Assembly (NCBI GenBank): GCA_002917075.1
Contig: NTMA01000075.1
Location: forward strand, 62,001 to 126,000
Reading direction: 5' to 3'
From: Hawksworthiomyces lignivorus
Lineage: Eukaryota; Ascomycota; Sordariomycetes; Ophiostomatales; Ophiostomataceae
DNA length: 64,000 bases
Made by a program: the position numbers and the translations under genes. The notes under the pieces were generated by a model. The model saw nothing but the letters and a program-made list of their open reading frames with translations, did no database searches and was not told where the DNA came from. Each line of letters opens with the position of its first letter. Within the stretch, counting starts at the first letter, position 1. This document shows, one piece after another, positions 22,257 to 35,248 of the stretch.

Positions 22257-22939
22257 CTAATAAGTCCCACCCACGTAGTTGACAAACGCCGGACTGCTCT
22301 GCGGCATGTGCGCGCTGCCCCCGGGCAGCCCAGCCGCCGCGCCAGCGCCAGCACCAGCCGGAAAGGCCTTGCTGGCGGCGCGCGGTGGCAGCTGCATCTT
22401 AGCGGCCTGCTGTTGCTGCTGCTGGAAGACGTGTGGCGGGACTTGCTGCTGAAGAAGCTGCTGCGGTTGCGGCTGCTGCGGCGGTTGCTGCTGCTGGTGC
22501 TGGTGGAACGCCTGCCGCTGCTGCGCAGGCACCGGGTGTGCCGGCGTAGGCTGCAGAGGCGGCTCGTACCGCTGTGGCGGCAGCGTCCAGGAGACAAAGT
22601 CGGCGCCGGGGGCCGCATGGACCATCACGTCCATAAAGGTGTAGTGCAGGACGCCGTCTTGGAAGACGGGCACGCCAATCTCGAACTCGGGGACGGCAAA
22701 CGGATATCCCGGCTGGCCGTCCGCCAGCTCGTCGTCCTCCGTGTCTCGTCCGGCAGCCTTGGAGCACTTGTGTTAGAACACTACCGACACGAGAGGATGG
22801 AAGCGAGACGGCGTCTCGGGGGGGCGCAACTCACACAGCAGTCGGCACAGGGCGCATGGTTGACAAAGACCCAGTTTGGGCAGTCGTGCGTGTAAAAGTA
22901 CTTGCACCGGTACTTGTAGAAACCGCCGCTTCCGCTCAT
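22257..22939 (-). CDS. small Cys-rich N-terminus / Gln-rich protein, fungal, function unknown
   Basis: Two exons. Exon 1 (22939..22835) encodes MSGSGGFYKYRCKYFYTHDC followed by PNWVFVNHAPCADCC. The donor is GTGAGT at 22834. Two acceptors are possible, giving exon 2 from 22766 or 22757; both keep the frame, so the protein is about 201-204 aa. Exon 2 has an acidic stretch (DTEDDELADGQPG), a conserved-looking block (FEIGVPVFQDGVLHYTFMDV) and then a Gln/Pro-rich tail (HQHQQQQPPQQPQPQQ). The Cys/Trp pattern resembles a small zinc-binding fold, but I cannot name the family. The Gln-rich tail suggests a nuclear or RNA-associated role (inference). It sits alone between two gene-poor stretches. Confidence 0.75.
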
Positions 22940-25900
22940 TGTGGGCAGGAGTCTCTTTGATTCAAGGTTGTCTAGAGCAGAGCAGAACCGAGGGTTGGTA
23001 AGAAGGGTGACCGAAGACGGCGGAGACTTATATACGAAAGAACAGCGTTTGTAGTCTGGTTGAAAGTACTGAAAGTGAGAAAAGAATATCGTTTGTACAA
23101 CGCAGAATTCGGGTGGAATGTTTGGACGTGTTGAGAAGAGAGGTTAGATTGTATTGAACGGAAAAGGCAGCTCCCGTTTGCTCAAGAGGAGCAGCTCTGG
23201 CCGCGGCACAAGCCGATTCTTATATGGCGAGGCAGTCGACTCGACATCAAGCGGAGCACAGGCGATTCGGGACTTTCCAGCAGCCTTGCAGAGACAGCAG
23301 GACGAGAAGGGCATAGCTCTCTGGAAGTTTTGATGTATCCTGCGGCAGAGAGTACATGGAGTGACAGTACAAGTGTCTCTGATGGAGCAACACGCAGAGG
23401 ACGCTCCTTGCGAGGTGAGTGTTTGTCGTACCGCTTTGGGCGGCCGATGCAACCGTGCTGCGATATCCCTCTGGCCTCTGGCTTTCCTCCTTCGAGAAGT
23501 CACAAGACATGAATGGAGCCCCGTCTCTTAGGTGCAGATTGACTTGCTTTTTTCCATCGAAAGAAGCAAATGCTGCGGACCCAGCGGACGGTGCTTTGAG
23601 GGTTGCAATGTCATTCGTTTTATTGCCCAAATCTACTCTCCCCCGTGCCACAAAATACAAACGCGGATGGCGAGCTTCCACTCTTCCGTTTCTGCCCTTT
23701 AGCTTTACCCCATCTTTTTTTTTTCTTCTTCTTATTTTCCTTTCTTTTTTCGTCCCGAGCTGAGCAGAGCTACATCGTAAGCACGTTTGGACCAATTTCT
23801 GCACGTCCAATTTGGTCTACCCCATCTTTCACACCACCATTTCTTTGGCACCTAGCGTGACCCATTGGGCGGGTTTTGGGAGAAGGGCACCCATTGCGAA
23901 ATGAGCAAGCGGCCCTGCCTTAATCTTTTTTTTTTTTTTTTTTCCCTCTCAGCCATGAAGCTGGCAGATATGCTGAGGCCCTCGGGTGGGATGTCCGACC
24001 ACGATATGGCTGGGCGGGCTTCAAGAGAAGGATGTCTGCGAGACCGTTTGCGTTCCCAAAGGAGCAAAGATGTTAATATAAGATTTGCCTAACACGAGAT
24101 GAAATATGGCGAACAGCAGTCAGACGACGGGCTTTTTGCCTTCTCGCAATTGTGAGATATGACGAAATCATTAAAGAGGGTAATGAAAAAGAAAGCCAGC
24201 CGAACCCCAGTCACAGATCTTTTTCTGGTTGCAAGGAACGTTCTGCAAGCCGTGTGGGAACGCACGGGTAGAGCCTGTGCGAAGGTGCGTTTTTCTCTTT
24301 ACTGGCGACGGGATAGCTCGTATGGGGTTGAGGACCAGGGGGCCTTGGGGCCTGCAAAAAGGCGAAGAAAAAGCCGTTGCAGAGAAAGCTTCCTAGGCTT
24401 ATGGTGCGAAGATACGAATGAGCATGCTACTAGCCCAGGGTGCATATTATCTATCTTTTGCCCTGCTGCAGAGTTGTGCACAGGCACCATAAACCCCCCC
24501 GGACCATGTTAAGGCTTTTTCCGATCTAGATTCTCGTGCATTTCGCTTGCAGCTGCTTTAATTTTTTTTTTCCTGCACGCATATCCTGGTCAACACAGAC
24601 CTGCCGCACAAGCTGCAATGCTCAAGTGCTAGCAGGCGACTCCCAGCTAGTCGCCCATTGACCAACAGTTCGGGAGAAGAAGAAGGGGAGCGAACCAGAC
24701 ATATTAATTGCGTTTGCCCTTCATTGGCGAATAATGCGTTTTTCTTTATGCAAAAGTTGTCGGCGCGACACCAATGCCACCACATGCTTGCTCACATGCG
24801 TCCAGTGATTGCCCACACATGCAGGTCTGCCCAGTGGAGACACGGGGCCCGAGCCGAAGTTGTTTTCCGCATCGTATGTACACGAATGTCAGCATTGGCG
24901 ACAGCTACAAGCTTGCTTTCGACGCATCAATGACTGCGTTTCGATGGGGCAACCACAGCTGCTTTTGTCACTGCGGAAGATAACCGTCTTTTCCCAGGCA
25001 TTTTCCTTGTTATTTGTCTCTCGTCATCATTTGTGATTTCTGTAATTTGCTTCTGTCTTGAAAAACGTTACATTGTCCCCCCATTTCTTATCCAGTTTTC
25101 CTCTCGGCTAGTGAAATTAAACAACGAGAAATGCCTCTGCCTACCCAGAACGGAAGCGTACTAGTACCAGTACGACGTAGATGGCTCAGCATCACTGTTT
25201 GGTACGGTCCCGTGAACGATATTAACAACCAGAAATGTCACATCTCTGAACCATGGTCATGGGAGGATGGAGCTTCTCCCTCATCTCTGTGATGTAGATA
25301 GGTATACAGAGCAATACGACGGTCTACTCTAGGCCTGCTTCGTACCTCTGTCTACCGTCGTACACAGATGTACGTATTACTCGGTGTGCGTCGTATGTCG
25401 TTTTCTGCGGCCGCCTAGAACTTTCCTTAGCAATGTCTGCAACACGCAATTAATCGTCTCTCCACCGCTCTTTCGGCTGCTTCCTTGTTCTTTTCGCAAG
25501 CATACCGTATTAGCACTTTTGCGCGTTTTCCGAATGTAACCCAAGAAGGTGAGCGAAAGGGGTCGTAGTGCTTCTTGTCTGCTTTCTCCTCGGTGTGTAT
25601 TGCCCACCGAGGCTGCTTGCGTAATTAATGGGCAATTGCAATGCCTGGCAGAAGTCATGTCGCCGGGAGGAGGTGAAATGAAAATTCCTAAAGAGGGCGG
25701 CGGAAAGAACAGGAAGCGGTATAAGGCTTAGGCTTAGATGTAGATGTCAAGAACAGATGGAAGGCTAGAAGATCAGCAAAAAGCATTGAAACGCATCTGT
25801 TTTCTATAACGAATACATGCTAGTAGCTCATTGCCCATGAGAATCCCCAGTCTTTTGCTCCGATATTGTATAAAATATATCCCGTCCAAACCCGCCAAAC

Positions 25901-26317
25901 GCCATTATGAGAATACATCTCTCCAGAGCCAATGCTTATGATTTTTTTGGTGACAAAAAGATTGCAACTGACTTCTCTTCCTCGTGAACTCTGTAACCCC
26001 CCCCTGCCCTGATTCACATCTCCTGTATAGACTCCAAACTCCTGCTATAGTACCAATGCCCAATGATTTTCGCTTTTTGTTATCCAGAAATGAAATAAAC
26101 ATATTTTCCTTTATGCAAAGGACTGCGGCCGTAGCTGCGATATCCTATCACTGGGAAGCGTACCATAGAAAGCATGCAGTTTCGTAAAAAGCAGACAAAC
26201 AGATTAATCAATGAAAAGAGAAAAACGATGCGCCTTAAGACACGGAGAGTAAAAATACATGGGCAGAGGGTGGTGTAAAACGTAAAGAAGGACGGCGATT
26301 CGTGGCACGGATCCTCA
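22940..26317. other. gene-poor stretch, 3.4 kb
   Basis: Upstream of the small Cys/Gln-rich gene and downstream of the phosphatase gene. It holds poly-T/poly-pyrimidine tracts (about 23.7 and 23.93 kb) and a cluster of GTACG/TACGAC words at 25.16-25.40 kb. No gene is supported. Confidence 0.5.
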
Positions 26318-29300
26318 TCATGAAGTGGTCATTCGCATGCTTTCGCTCCGGGCACGCCCAGGACCGCGTGCGCTGCTGCTGCGGCGGTCTTCCATATTGA
26401 CCACCCACTCTGCTACTGTCTCGTAGCAGAGCACAAACTGCCGGAGTGACTGTACCATGCTGAGCCGCTGTGTGCGGAAGTCTTCAACGGTCCGAGCAAC
26501 AAGGTCCACCGAATTGCTGTCCAGCCAGGCCGGATCGAAATGGTTATCAGGGTCGACGACTTTCTTAGCCGCAGGTGATTCATCATATCCAGCATCCGCC
26601 ATGACCACGTCGCCGTCGTATGTGACATCAGGCCCGACATTGCTGGACTGTCGACCAAGAATGGAAGCAGCAGCATTGGATCGCCGAATACAGCGCTGGT
26701 TCTGCCGCTTCAGCATGTCAATGACAGAGTCTACAGTGCAGAAAGTGCCCGTCCTGCCACAGCCAGCGGAGCAGTGAACTAGCATCGGCCGGGGCTGGAC
26801 ATTAGTCTCTGGCTCGTTGTGCCAAGGCCAGAATAGGCGGTCTCGGTTCTTGTTGCCATTCGTTGCCGACGCAGAACCTGTTTGCTGCGCAGCCGAAAAG
26901 ATTGATTCCTGTGATGCCAATGCCCCGGGAACATCCAATGGAGATGCTGCATGCTGCATCACGTTGGCCAGCTCCACAAGCGCTAGTAAATGGCTTGGTT
27001 GTGCAGGCGCACCAAAGTCGGGCCACGACGCATAGTGTAGCTGCGTGACTTCGCGGATCGGAGAAAATGGGTGGCTGCTGTGGCTGAGAGCAAACTTGCG
27101 AATAATAACAAAAGGGGTTTCGCTGCTATTTGATTGTGATGGGCCGGGGAATCGAGAAGGAGGTGCACCTTCACTGCCGTCCATTGATACCAGGGTGTGG
27201 GCTCTGCGACGCCCGAATTCAGACGCCTGGGGAATATCGCCCCCAGACACGGTCGAAGATACCGACCCCGTGATGCTGGAGTTGGAGCGATGCTTGTCGA
27301 TATCGAGGGAGACTTTTTTCTCGCTCAACATACGCAGTTTAATCTGTCCGTATACTTTGTTTGTCCAGTACGAGTGACATTTGAGCTGACCACCTTCGGA
27401 CTCTGCCGTGAGCATAACGATCACGCGGACGTCTTCATCCCAGATCACCGACCAGAAATCCTGGAGCGCGTTAGCTTCTATTCTCTATCAAAAGCTTCCC
27501 TGCCCATGCAAACTAGGCAAACTTACATCAAATGTTGCGGGAAGGGGTCCCTGGCTGGCAATATAGCGCTTGTAACTACGGCTTGCACGGATATGGCTTG
27601 CGTTGACGTAATCGCATGCGCCTGTCGGCCGTCCCCGTAAACGCACCCGAGCGTGTTCGAAAGGCAAAATATCTTTGTAACGATTCTTGCAGCCTTTTTC
27701 GATGCCAGATAACTGCACGTCATCCGCTGGGTCAATACATTGCGTGGGGAGCTTAAACGCGCCGTAAGCATTCTTCATCCGTGCTTGTTCCGCCTGCTCG
27801 ATCTTGAGGAACTGCTCTGAAACTTTCTGGCCGTGATCGCTCGGGTTTGCTGCTTTACGAAGCCACTCCGGAAGAGACGAGACTTCTGTGCCATGCGGTA
27901 GAGATATGTCAAGGCGGCCGACTCCGTTAGCGAGTTCTACATTCTGTCGGATATTGGAGAAGAACGGGTTCGGGGTGCCACTGCCGCTGGGTAGCATAAC
28001 ACCACCAATGATGGGCGCAATCGACAGGCCGCGTCTTCCAGATGGGTCTAGAGATAGAGTTGTTGCGCCGGATGACGTGGGTATGCTCGTTTGGTAATCG
28101 ACGAGTTCAGGATACGCAGCCTCAAAAGCCTTGTAACCACCTCGAAGCACGCAAGCCTGGCCCTTGTAGCCTTCGTTGGTGAATTTCCGCAGCATGTTCA
28201 TGGCTGCGACAGCATCCCGCTTTTCGACGGAGGAAGAATCGTACACGATGAGGTATTGAACATCATGCCACGTAGAGAACTTCTCCTGATCTCCATCACT
28301 GGCAAACGTAAGCTGCATCTTCTGCAGGTTAAAGGTCGCACGCTTGAGTAGTGTCGTCGGGATACACAAGTTCAGGGAGCCACGGATTCGGGACATCGCA
28401 TAATATGTTGACACGCGCACATCAAGCAACAAAAGCGTCGGGCTCTTCTCGCATGCCTGCTGCTCTATTATTTCCTTGAGTCGAGATACTTCTATCATGC
28501 CAAACCCTGCATCAGATTTGAGCTGAGCAGGTTCCGTTCGCACTGCTCCTGTTCCAATTGCCAAGGGGTTTACAGCAGGCAGGTTCAGTCTTCCCAACGT
28601 CATCGGGAACCGGGGAAGTCGGTCCAGCTCCGGGTGTGATGGTACTGTTTTCAGCTCGGACGCAGACTCTGGCCGTACTGGCGACTCAAAGCGAGGTGCG
28701 CTGGAAACGAGCGGGGGGTCCATGGAAGATTCAGAGCTTCGCTTAGAATCTGAGGATACGTAGGCGGAATCATGAAGACTGCTGGTTTCCTTGTCGAAGT
28801 CTATATTATGGGAGCCGCTCGACGCCGGTGTTGAATCCGTTGTTGTATCACAGCTTGCCAGAGACCAGCTGTCACGTGGGAATGCTGTCTGTCCTGGGGA
28901 CTTTGTGGCTGATGCTTCACATGTTTCCTGCATCGCTGAATTTTCGGCTTGATCGTGAATTGACAGCCTTTTTGACGTCTTTGACCTTGCCGCTGCCAGA
29001 ACAGGTTCTGCAACGGTTTGGAGAGGCGTCCCTAAGCCCGGCGTCTTGCCTTTTCCGACCTGGGGACTGCCTAAGGTAAATGACCTGCCATAATAGTTCG
29101 CATCTGCCTGTCTTCGAAATGCATCATACGCGGGGTTCGCGTCCAAGGGCAAGAGTTGTTTTGGAAGAGCGGCTGCAAAGGACTTAATCGAAGAGGACGG
29201 CGAGCTCCAATTATCACGAGGAACCGCGCCTGATTCCCTTGGATCAGTGGCTGGCTCAACAATCAATCCAAAATAGCTGGGGCTGGAGACGCGTGCATCC

Positions 29301-29533
29301 TGTGAGAGTCCGGGAGACTGGCGGGGGGCGGCGCCGGGAGAATGCTTGGGAGAAGCTTTTGGAGGATACGGCTGGCCCACGGAGTGAACCAGCATCCTTG
29401 GAGAGGCCAAGGGTGTGCTGGATTTGGTGTTTCGGTACTGATGGGCGCTCGCGTGGACAGGCGGTGCAGAGCGGGCGGTCTTCATTGTGAAGTGGACCGT
29501 CGTCCGGTCGCTGGTTCTGGCATCGGAATGCAT
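26318..29533 (-). CDS. protein tyrosine phosphatase with N-terminal rhodanese-like domain (Pyp1/Pyp2 type)
   Basis: Likely dephosphorylates stress-activated MAP kinases, as the fission-yeast Pyp1/Pyp2 group does. Two exons, 29533..27527 and 27460..26318, with a 66-bp intron; about 1049 aa. A long Ser/Pro-rich N-terminus precedes a rhodanese/CDC25-like domain (about 345-480; LLLLDVRVSTYYAMSRIRG, then VLRGGYKAFEAAYPEL). In that domain the usual catalytic Cys position reads IVYDSSS, so it is probably a non-catalytic docking module. The PTP domain begins near residue 585 with NRYKDILPFEHARVRL and DYVNASHI, crosses the intron at PATFD-DFWSVIWDEDV, and has the active loop VHCSAGCGRTGTF (Cys about 895). 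A Ser-rich insert splits the domain between KVYGQIKL and the catalytic loop. ATG chosen at 29533; open frame upstream lacks an ATG. Confidence 0.9.
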
Positions 29534-32500
29534 CAGGGCAGTCTTTGCCTCGGGGTTTGCCACGCGGTGGTTGGTTGGTAAGAAGTTGGGAGGACCGTGG
29601 CAAAAAATCGACGATGACGTCGGCAAAATGTCAAAATGCGCAAATCGGTGCGAAAATAGAACAACAGCAGTCGTTGGAGTATTTTTAGATCTCTATGAAG
29701 CCATCATCCTGCCCGGTATATCGCATGCAAGATAAGCAATTCGTAGTCTGAGGTGGTCGGTAATTTGGGAGTAGTTTAGATTCAAGTCCCGCGTCCTCAA
29801 GATGCGGTTTTTGGGATGAGAAATTCGTGAAGTCCGCAAGAGATAAGAGAGAGGCTCTGGAGACAAACAGCGAGAAGCAGTGAAGTCGAGATCCGGTCGA
29901 CAAAGATATGGGACGGGCGCAGGGGGAGAGGAAACAGGCCCGGTTTGAGCTTGGAGAGACTGCAGATGTGACAAGCAGGAACAGTCGACGATCACTGGAC
30001 AGAATGAAAGGAATATGGAGAAGGTCGCGAACGCAATGGTGGGTGTTGTCGTCGACGATGTCGAAATAAGAATTAAGAAACGACAGGAGAAGTAATACAG
30101 CAAGAAGAAAGAAAGAAGAAAGAAGAGGGCAATGTGAAAGAAGAAGCAAGAAAAGAGAACAAGAAGAAGAGTAGAAAAGAAACAATTAGAAGAACAAGTA
30201 TTAAGGATCAGGGAAAGCAATGCAGCGATGGAGGGTGTGATCGACAGAAAGTTTTGGGAAGGGGGGAGGGGGGNNNNNNNNNNNNNNNNNNNNNNNNNNN
30301 NNNNNNNNNNNNNNNNNGGGGGGGGGGGGGGGGGAGGATGTAGCGTGAATTAAAACAACACTAAAAGGCAAGAAAAGGAGACCGCAGAACCTGAAGTCTT
30401 GGGAAGGAACTCCCCATGTACGGATATGTACTTGTATCTTAATGGTATTATTATGACTTGACCCTGTATCGGTATTGAGAGCGCACAGTCGCTGCTGCCA
30501 CTTGTGGAATTTAGAGATTCTTGGCTGGTATCAGAATGCTACGCCAGGAAACGAGCTGGGGTGCTCTTTCTTATAAAGAACTATTCCGTGGCATGAATAA
30601 ACTGCATCAATCGTGATCCGTTCTCTCGTGGCTGCCTTCCCTCGATACCGGCTCAGAGCAGGCAAGGCACAATCCAAATAGAAGGGGCTGACTTCTGTGG
30701 AGGCGAGAGAAACCACGATACAGACTCGCCCTTGGGAAGGCGCAGAGGGCAAACGTACCAAGGACGGCATGCACGCAGAGAAATGCAGGACGCCCGCAAC
30801 AGAAAAAAAGAACTAACACGAGTAGAGAATGGCGGGATGCTAGCTGGGCGCCCGGCTAGAATTGCTAGTGGACGGCGAGGACAACGTTGGCGGTATTGGT
30901 ACCGTACTAGCGCAGTCCTATTCGCCTTTGTGTAGTGGCCTGGTCCGCCGTCGATGTCGTCATAATCTCCTGTCAGCATATTATCAAACGGCTTTCCAGG
31001 CTAGCCACCAAGGCGAAATATCCAAAAGAACCAAGAGATTCAAAAGAACAGTGCCCCCAAGGGGTGTCGGCTGACAGATCAAGGATCTGTGGAATTACTA
31101 TATAATTTTATTTCTGAGCCTATGAGCCTATATCTTACCACTGCGGCTGCGGGAGCGAATGCAAATCTTGCTGAGGTCAGTCATTTTGCGTTGCGATAGA
31201 CCGATTCCTATGCAGCCCTTTCAATTCTCCGTGCTTCCACGCTTCCCTTCCCTGTTTTCTAAGCTTCTAGCATCTTCCTCTGCACGCAAACAAACAAATC
31301 AATATGCCAGCGAGACTCTGAAAACAATGTGGTACTGGATCAAGAAGCTGAGGGAAATGAAACAGAACACGCCCACTTCGACGTAGCAATTGAGCACCCG
31401 TGAAACAGAATGCAAAGGGGGAAGGAAAAAGACCTAGAGTGCCGTACTCCGTACTAAGTTACATAGTTGTCCACACCCATACGTGGTACATGGTAAATTA
31501 CGAAACCCATGTTTTCTATACGGTAAATCACCATAGAAGCACAAATCTCGAAGCAGGGAAAACAGCGGGCATCGTCTTCGCCATAGGGCAGAGCTGACGA
31601 CTTAACGGCGCTCAATTGCCCATGCCAGTATGCATGTGCAAGGGTCTATCTGCCTCTTTTCCCGACTGCCCCATCTCCAATGGCCAGCTGCAGCCAGCAT
31701 CAGAGCCCGGCAATACGATACAATGCCATGAGCAGAGCTGGCATTTGCAATGTTCTGCTTGTCGCAGACTTGCTCTGTGTCTTGTAACTAACTGCTTTGG
31801 TCCCCAACCATACTGGAGGATTGTCCAGCTTTCAGACTGGCTAAAACCATTTCCTTCTCCAAACAAGACGCCCCGAAAATCAGGGTCCAGCCATCTGCTC
31901 CCCCCGCCCTCTCCCTTAACAGGACCCAATCGCATACGATCGTTGTCCCTCCGTAATTCATGCTCCCCCGTTAATCCCATGTCTTATTCTCCGTATGTTT
32001 GGTGCACACATGCACATGTACGTTCAGGTTTTGTGGCACGCATAGGCAGAGAGCCAGACAAAAGGCAGCTGTTCGCAACCGGGAGTGGGGGCCAAGGCGA
32101 ATGGTTCAAAACTGGATAGTTGGTTGGCTGGCTGTCTTGGGGCATTGTGGCAGGTCACCAGCGCAGCTCCGCAAAGCATCCAGACGACGTTGATCAAAGT
32201 CTGTACCTACATGCGTGCTACAGAGTACCTTGGCGAGACGGGCTATCAGAGGGTGGGGTGCTCGCCTCTGCCACTACACCAAAATCGAGAATCTGCGAAA
32301 AATGTTGGAAGCCGGCAACCAAATCTTGGCTATCTCACACCACCTTTGCACGGCCTGGACCCTGACCGAACGCGTCTAGCGGCAAAGGCAGCAGGCTCCC
32401 CACCTCGTCAGCTTTGTGCACTCGTTTGTTCCCCCGTTTTGCCTTCCCACGTTTCCCCAACACACTACAACACTTATAGCAAGTACCCGTACAAAGCCCA

Positions 32501-34392
32501 TGGCACAAAGTACACCAGCGGTCTGGAGGGGGGCAGAGCAATACATTGCGCCTTGCAGAGACAAAGAACAGGTTCAGGCGGCGCCTCTGCCTCTGCGCAG
32601 ACGGACACCTGCTCCGCGCTCCGTCAAGCTCTCTGCCTTTTCCAGAGGCTGCAAAAGGCGCAAACCTGTTAGAAAACGGCACTTCTCTCTCCTCTCCCCC
32701 ACCCACCCACGCTCAGCGGGCAGCCAGTTGTCCTGTCTTGTAAGCGAGACTTTTTGCTCGCCGTTTTCCTTCCGGCCCCCTCCCTTCGGGTTCTTTTGGG
32801 GGTTCTTTTGTTGATTTTTTTTTTTTGGACCGGTCCAGACGTTCTTGGCTAGTTCACTGGCTGAAGCGGTGAACGGCATTTTTGTGCCGGCCGCACAAAG
32901 GACATCAAAGGTCTCGAAAGGTCGATAGCAAGCCGACCGGCGGAAAACTAGAATTACTAAGAATAAAGTAGGAGTCTAAGGGGTCTTCCGCCTGTAAAGG
33001 GGAACTGCCAGCTCGACGCCGGGCGTTTCGTCATTCTGACCGCATATATGCTTATTGTCCCGACCATGCTTATTGCCCATGGCCGTGACAAAAGTATCTT
33101 GTAGTGCGTAATTTAGAGCATATGTAACATGTATTTTGACCATGTAGATTTACTGCTCCTTCACACACACGGGATACGCATGACACATTTGATATATTAC
33201 AAAGAAGGGGTCCATCGACGTCATGACCACGTGCCTAGTATGGAGGCATGTCACAGCGATGCAAGACACCACGGTAATACCGAAAGCGGCAACTAACAGC
33301 TTTGTTAAACAAGATGAAGATATTGAAGACAGAGATAATCCTGGCATTCTTGTCCAATTCTGTCTGGTGATTTTGTCGTTGTTGCTTTCGTCGTGTGCAA
33401 GATGGGTGTCATTTCGTATGTCAGCCATTGTCTCACTATCCAGGAATTTCAGGTTTCTGTTATAAGCTGAGTGGCATCTGGTTTTCTTCGTCTTGCAATG
33501 ATCTCCACCCCGTTACTGGTTTGCGGTCTGCGCAATTCAGCCGGACTCTTTTCATGATCTCTCTGGTTACGTGGCTTGTCTTTCTTGATGAGAGACCCCT
33601 CATCGAAGAATTAAAATGCTGTCTCGCTCCCGACAGAAAAGTTGATCCACACAAACAATCACCTAAATTTCTGCCACCTACACCGTTGTTATATTATTAA
33701 AAAGGCTTGTTAGCCTAACATTCTACCAGCTGATGGATCAGAATCTGCTATCTGTTTTAGAGTCGCAAACCGCACAAACTTCTGTTTTCTTTGGTGTAGA
33801 CTTTGCTTTAGGCTTTCGAGCGTGTTATTGAACGCGAGATGGTAATTGCAGAAGAGAGTGGGAAATATATAGTGGTAGAATAGTGATTGTTTTGTGTGGA
33901 TCGACTTTTCTGTCGGAGCGAGGCTGTGAAAGGCTCTTGACCGTCTCACACCATGGTGCTCACACCCTGTTGACAACAAGTATGAATGTAACACTCGTCT
34001 CGGCAAATAGTATCGCCTTTTTGATCTCACATTAAGTCTCTTTGTAGTTCTTGTTCACAGCCGAAATTCCAGTCGTACGTATGTAGAAGGGAGAAGGCTG
34101 TCCTATTCTGGAGTCACATGCAAGCACTGGCTGGAATGGACCGAAATTGCGGGGAACTGCACGGACGGCAATTGATTTCTGTGACACAGCTCTGATTGCT
34201 CAGCTGCAAGCCTCGGCATTCGGACCAAGCTCACTCGATGCGGTGGTTCGTTCCGTAGCGGAGGAGCCTTGCACAGCTACTTCGGACGATCTGAGGCACT
34301 AGGGGGCCGCCTAGAGTAACCGTCGCAGATGCTACATGTCGGCACATTTTCTTTTTTTTCTTTTTGTAAAACTCATATTGGTCGGCAAAACC
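29534..34392. other. intergenic, 4.9 kb, no supported gene
   Basis: Divergent spacer between the phosphatase and the thioesterase. It contains a purine-rich tract (30.06-30.35 kb) around the assembly gap, one perfect TACTCCGTA at 31445, and a 7-bp hairpin TTTGTGC/GCACAAA at 32881-32899. A minus-strand open frame at 33428..33150 has one hydrophobic segment (LTKLLVAAFGITVVSCIAV) but no other support. Confidence 0.5.
30274..30317. other. assembly gap (44 N) inside a poly-G tract
   Basis: The Ns are flanked by G-runs on both sides (GGGGGGAGGGGGG before, about 17 G after). This points to a homopolymer that could not be sequenced; the true length is unknown. Confidence 0.98.
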
Positions 34393-35248
34393 ATGTCGAC
34401 CACAGCAAAGCCGGCGGACGCTGACGCCGTGCATGCTGCGGCCATTGCCTCTGTCGAGGCTATTTTTGAGAGGTATCTTTTTAATTTGTTTTCCCTTTCC
34501 TCCAGAGATATGGTGAGGCGAGGATCAATTGAACTGACGCATCACCAGATGGATCCGCATTGCCGACGATGAGGGCTACGATGGGTACGACTTGTACGTC
34601 ATGAAGAACGCCAAGCTACTGGATGCGTCGCTGGGACCACCGGCCGGCTCTGCGGCGGCGCCGCTGGCGACTGCACCGCTGCCGTCCGTCGTCTCCAGCG
34701 CCACCACCTCTCTTTACGTCGACCAGCGCTGCCGCAACATCAACGGCGTGGTGCACGGCGGCGCCTACAGCGTCATCTTTGACATGCTGACGACCATTGC
34801 GCTGGGGCCCATCGCCCGGCCGGGGTATTGGGAGTAGGTGTAGTAGCGAGCCCTTGATCTTAGTTATATATTTATTTATTTATTTTTTTTTTGCGAAAGT
34901 CCTTCTCGTGCCGCATACATTTCCCTATTTTGCTAATCCGCACTCACCCCCACGGCCAGCTTCCTCGGTGGCGTGACACGCTCCCTCTCCATCAATTATT
35001 TGAAGCCGCTTCCCTACAACTCTACAGTTGTGGTGCATTCCCACGTGTACCAGGTCGGCCGCACGATGGCTTACATCTTCGCTTCGATGACCAGCCCGGA
35101 CGGCAAAACCATCTACGCGACATGTGACCACCACAAGGTGGCAGTGCCGACGCGGCCGGCGCACTTGAAATACAGGGTGGCATGGGACGAGAAGTGGGTA
35201 GAGAAGAGTGACGAGAAGAGCAAAGACGGCAAAGAGTCGAAATTATGA
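34393..35248 (+). CDS. hotdog-fold acyl-CoA thioesterase (PaaI/ACOT13-like)
   Basis: Predicted to hydrolyse acyl-CoA thioesters. Three exons: 34393..34472, 34549..34833, 34960..35248; introns of 76 and 126 bp; 217 aa. Splicing yields EAIFERWIRIADDEGYDG and GYWDFLGGVTRSLSINYLKP. The hotdog signature NGVVHGGAYSVIFDMLTTIAL contains the HGG turn and the helix Asp typical of the PaaI group. The later strands VTRSLSINYLKPL and VVHSHVYQVGRTMAYIFASM are normal for the fold. An Ala-rich loop precedes the HGG helix. The tail ends in Lys/Glu-rich sequence without a peroxisomal SKL signal. An in-frame upstream ATG at 34336 would add a hydrophobic stretch derived from a T-rich leader; I judge it less likely. 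Confidence 0.85.

Noticed and set aside
29534..29626. Upstream extension of the phosphatase reading frame
   Set aside because: The open frame begins at TTG; the first ATG is at 29533.
34336..34392. Upstream in-frame ATG adding a hydrophobic N-terminus to the thioesterase
   Set aside because: The extension (HFLFFLFVKLIL) is a translation of a T-rich leader; the downstream ATG gives a normal hotdog protein.
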